From JAYFRE01 sp034926235 (GTDB taxonomy: Bacteria > Pseudomonadota > Alphaproteobacteria > Rhodospirillales > Magnetospirillaceae), in assembly GCA_034926235.1 (NCBI GenBank), contig JAYFRE010000025.1, positions 1 to 6,502 of the forward strand: a DNA stretch of 6,502 nucleotides, written 5' to 3'. The translations under genes were made by a program, and so were the position numbers. Shown piece by piece: positions 4,804 to 6,502 of this stretch. Numbering within the stretch: the stretch's first letter is position 1; each line of letters starts with the position of its first letter. The notes under the pieces were generated by a model that searched no databases, was not told the origin of the DNA, and worked only from the letters and a program-made list of their open reading frames with translations.

Positions 4804-5336
4804 TCTCCTTCAAACGGGTCCAGGGGGAAAAAGCGGCCCGCACTCCAGACTCCGTGCAGAGGCCGTCCGCCGACGATTTCCTCGGACCCGAGTTCGACCA
4901 GTTCATAATAAACGCTGCGCGCCAGCTTGGCTTCGATGCCGGGGCGGACGAGAAGATAGGGCGTTCTTCCCGCCGCGCCGTCGCCGATACGCAACGGGTG
5001 ATCCTCATCCAAGGGCACGATCTCGTCGACATTGGTGCGGAAACTCAACATTCTGGCCCGGCCCTTGCCGGAAGAGAATATTTCGACGGCGAGAAAGGGA
5101 ACATCCTCGACCTCGATCCAGCCTTCTTCCGACGGGGCGATCAGCCAGTAGGAGCCGTCCTCGCGCCGGGTCAGCATCGACGCGAACAGACATACCATCT
5201 CTTTGCGGGCGATCGGCGAGCCGTGGTAGAACCATTGACCGTCCCGCGCGATTCGGATGCCCAGCGGACCATGATCGATCCGGGCCTTGCGATCCTGTCC
5301 GGTCTGTCCCTCGGTTCCGGCGCGTTTTTCCGTCAT
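4800..5336 (-). CDS. DUF1285 family protein, function unknown
   Basis: A 178-aa soluble protein of the DUF1285 family (PF06938), whose biochemical function I do not know. Structural-genomics structures exist for the family, but I know of no assigned role. Visible family features are DGQWFYHGSPIARKEMVCLFASML (starting about residue 32), a YWLIAPSEEGWIEVEDVPFLAVE block (about 63-85) and the C-terminal segment with LVRPGIEAKLARSVYYELVEL (about 129-149). No signal peptide or membrane segment is seen. The frame is open up to an ATG at 5471, but that extension overlaps the divergent moxR gene and looks non-conserved. The ATG at 5336 gives the normal family length and has a weak AAGAG upstream. It is the first gene of the operon and overlaps the NUDIX gene by ATGA, so a link with nucleotide or CoA metabolism is plausible but unproven. 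Confidence 0.82.
   Translation of the reverse strand: MTEKRAGTEGQTGQDRKARIDHGPLGIRIARDGQWFYHGSPIARKEMVCLFASMLTRREDGSYWLIAPSEEGWIEVEDVPFLAVEIFSSGKGRARMLSFRTNVDEIVPLDEDHPLRIGDGAAGRTPYLLVRPGIEAKLARSVYYELVELGSEEIVGGRPLHGVWSAGRFFPLDPFEGE
4804..4810 (-). promoter_or_regulatory. Ribosome binding site of the NUDIX gene
   Basis: The minus strand reads AAGGAGA immediately followed by ATGATG. It touches the first ATG but is properly spaced (4 nt from GGAG) for the second, which suggests translation starts at 4800 and loses one Met. The site lies inside the last codons of the DUF1285 gene. Confidence 0.6.
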
Positions 5337-5385
5337 GCCGCTCTTATCCCGTCCATTACGACCATGCATTCGAGGAGCGAAAAAT
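5337..5385. promoter_or_regulatory. 49-bp divergent intergenic region (DUF1285 operon / moxR)
   Basis: This is the only non-coding DNA between the two divergent units, so the promoters of both must lie here or in the first codons of the opposite gene. On the minus strand a weak pair TTTTCG (5383-5378), 17 bp, CGTAAT (5360-5355) could drive the operon with a very short leader (about 7 of 12 consensus matches). I found no convincing plus-strand -35/-10 pair for moxR. The moxR Shine-Dalgarno lies at the right end. Confidence 0.35.
5372..5377 (+). promoter_or_regulatory. Ribosome binding site deciding the moxR TTG start
   Basis: GAGGAG, 8 nt before the in-frame TTG at 5386-5388. It is the strongest Shine-Dalgarno on the plus strand here, and it favours the TTG over the far-upstream ATG at 5287, which would overlap the divergent DUF1285 gene. 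Confidence 0.65.
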
Positions 5386-6417
5386 TTGACCGCCGATTTT
5401 TCTGCGTCCGTTTCCGCCGACCCATCCCAGCCCCTCGATTCAAAAGTGGTAGCGGAGGCGGAAGACCTCAAGCGCCGTCTCGCTCTGGTGCGCGAATCGA
5501 TCGGACGGGTCGTATTCGGACAGGGTGAAATCGTCGATCAGACACTTATCACGCTGCTGGCCGGGGGTCACGCCCTGTTGGTCGGCGTACCGGGGCTGGC
5601 CAAGACCCGGCTGGTCCGAACCTTAAGCGCGATCCTCGGGCTGGAATCCAAACGCGTGCAGTTCACGCCGGATTTGATGCCGGCCGACATTCTGGGTTCC
5701 GAGGTGTTGGAGGAACGGGAGACGGGACGGCGGGAATTCCGTTTCATCGAAGGACCGGTTTTCTGCCAGCTGCTGATGGCCGACGAAATCAACCGCGCCA
5801 GCCCGCGCACCCAGTCGGCCTTGCTGCAGGCGATGCAGGAAGGCGAGGTCAGCGTCGCGGGGGTCTATCGTGACCTGCCGCGCCCCTTCCATGTGCTGGC
5901 GACGCAAAATCCGCTGGAGCAGGAAGGAACCTATCCCCTGCCCGAAGCGCAGCTCGACCGTTTCTTGATGCGGATCGATGTCGGTTACCCGTCGCGCGAG
6001 GCCGAGCGGACGATGCTGATCGCCACCACCGGTGCTGCCGAGGAAACGCCCGTCGCGGTGTTCGACGCGACCGATTTGCTGGCGGCGCAAAAGCTGGTGC
6101 GTCACCTGCCGGTGGGCGAGGCGGTTCTGGACGCCATTCTGACCCTGGTGCGTTCGGGCCGGCCCGAGGACAGCGATCTGCCTTTGGTGCGCCGCCATGT
6201 CACCTGGGGGCCGGGACCGCGCGCGGCCCAGGCTTTGATGCTGGCAGTGCGCGCCCGGGCGCTGCTCGACGGTCGGTTGATCCCGTCGCGCGACGATGTC
6301 GCGGCGTTGGCGGAACCCGTTCTTAAACACCGTAGGGCGTTGGGATTCGGCGCGCGCGCCGAGGGGGTGGACCTGCCCGACGTCATCGCCCAGATGATCG
6401 ACGCCGCGCGGCGATGA
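5386..6417 (+). CDS. MoxR-family AAA+ ATPase
   Basis: A 343-aa cytoplasmic AAA+ ATPase of the MoxR branch. Such proteins act as chaperone-like remodelling machines, often with DUF58 or VWA-domain partners, in maturation of periplasmic enzymes, envelope integrity or stress survival. Visible are Walker A GVPGLAKT (67-74), VQFTPDLMPADILG (91-104), Walker B LLMADEIN (129-136, Asp133 and Glu134), RASPRTQSALLQAMQE (137-152), sensor-1 ATQN (172-175), the EGTYPLPEAQLDRFLM segment (180-195) with the likely Arg finger at 192, and a lid domain with WGPGPRAAQAL carrying sensor-2. No key residue is missing. The TTG start is chosen from its Shine-Dalgarno; an ATG at 5287 would add 33 residues antisense to DUF1285. 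The gene overlaps the following DUF58 gene by ATGA, so the pair is probably an operon. Confidence 0.93.
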   Translation: MTADFSASVSADPSQPLDSKVVAEAEDLKRRLALVRESIGRVVFGQGEIVDQTLITLLAGGHALLVGVPGLAKTRLVRTLSAILGLESKRVQFTPDLMPADILGSEVLEERETGRREFRFIEGPVFCQLLMADEINRASPRTQSALLQAMQEGEVSVAGVYRDLPRPFHVLATQNPLEQEGTYPLPEAQLDRFLMRIDVGYPSREAERTMLIATTGAAEETPVAVFDATDLLAAQKLVRHLPVGEAVLDAILTLVRSGRPEDSDLPLVRRHVTWGPGPRAAQALMLAVRARALLDGRLIPSRDDVAALAEPVLKHRRALGFGARAEGVDLPDVIAQMIDAARR

Positions 6418-6502
6418 AAGGCCCCTGGCCCGGTCTGACCCAGCGCGCGGAAGCGCTGGCGGCGGGATTGCCGGCGCTGTTGGCCGAGGCCGAACGGGTC
6501 GC
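6414..6502 (+). CDS. DUF58 family protein, N-terminal fragment
   Basis: The gene leaves the window after 29 codons. The visible peptide starts MKGPWPGLTQRAEALAAGLP and continues into ALLAEAERVA. That is the usual N-terminus of alphaproteobacterial DUF58 proteins, which in full length carry a GxGxxFW-type motif and a VWA-like fold. The ATG is embedded in the moxR stop (ATGA) with no Shine-Dalgarno of its own, indicating translational coupling. DUF58 proteins are standard partners of MoxR ATPases. The assignment rests on a short peptide plus context. Confidence 0.8.
   Translation, partial: MKGPWPGLTQRAEALAAGLPALLAEAERV

Noticed and set aside
4186..4908. 240-codon plus-strand open frame antisense to the NUDIX gene
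   Set aside because: The opposite strand encodes a complete NUDIX enzyme with its signature motifs; the antisense translation shows no domain.
5337..5471. 45-codon N-terminal extension of the DUF1285 protein
   Set aside because: It would overlap the moxR start on the other strand, has no DUF1285-like sequence, and makes the protein longer than the family norm.
5623..6330. 235-codon minus-strand open frame antisense to moxR
   Set aside because: An R/Q/H-rich shadow of a highly conserved AAA+ gene with Walker A, Walker B and sensor motifs on the plus strand.
1..6502. CRISPR array, insertion sequence, prophage, toxin-antitoxin or defence genes
   Set aside because: No direct repeat arrays, transposase or integrase motifs, terminal inverted repeats or defence domains were seen. 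All long genes are recognisable core families.

Overview
The window is GC-rich and densely coded, and it looks like ordinary chromosomal core DNA from an alphaproteobacterium. The protein styles and the gene order DUF1285 / NUDIX / small membrane protein / CCA-adding enzyme, divergent from a MoxR-DUF58 pair, suggest a Rhodospirillales-like lineage. That placement is inferred from recalled neighbourhoods, not from a database search. I see no mobile element, CRISPR array, phage gene, tRNA or rRNA, and no clear sign of horizontal transfer.

Layout. Bases 1-413 (minus) hold the N-terminal 137 residues of an acetylornithine-type aminotransferase (argD). A 139-bp gap upstream holds a good sigma70-type promoter, a dyad over its -10 box, a possible 10-codon leader ORF and a possible terminator for the next gene. 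Bases 553-1365 (minus) encode an ABC-2 type transporter permease with no ATPase partner in view. Only 31 bp away, recX runs on the plus strand (1397-1948). Its stop lies 7 bp from the convergent stop of a LOG-family phosphoribohydrolase gene (1956-2540, minus), and one perfect inverted repeat covers both stop codons.

Bases 5336 down to 1956 look like one minus-strand operon, in transcription order: DUF1285 protein, NUDIX CoA-pyrophosphatase-like hydrolase, a 97-aa two-helix membrane protein (probably DUF6111), CCA tRNA nucleotidyltransferase, and the LOG-family protein. The first four genes overlap one another (4, 13 and about 53-65 bp), which points to translational coupling. The themes are nucleotide or cofactor housekeeping and tRNA 3'-end maturation.

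Divergently, a MoxR-family AAA+ ATPase reads from 5386 (probable TTG start with a strong Shine-Dalgarno) to 6417. It overlaps by ATGA the start of a DUF58 gene that leaves the window at 6502. MoxR and DUF58 proteins typically act together in envelope- or chaperone-related modules. The two divergent units share only 49 bp of non-coding DNA.

No clearly novel system is present. The points most worth a second look are the argD leader (promoter, dyad, arginine-containing mini-ORF), the long overlap at the start of the CCA enzyme gene, the two uncharacterised proteins (DUF1285 and the small membrane protein) in the operon, and the lone ABC permease.
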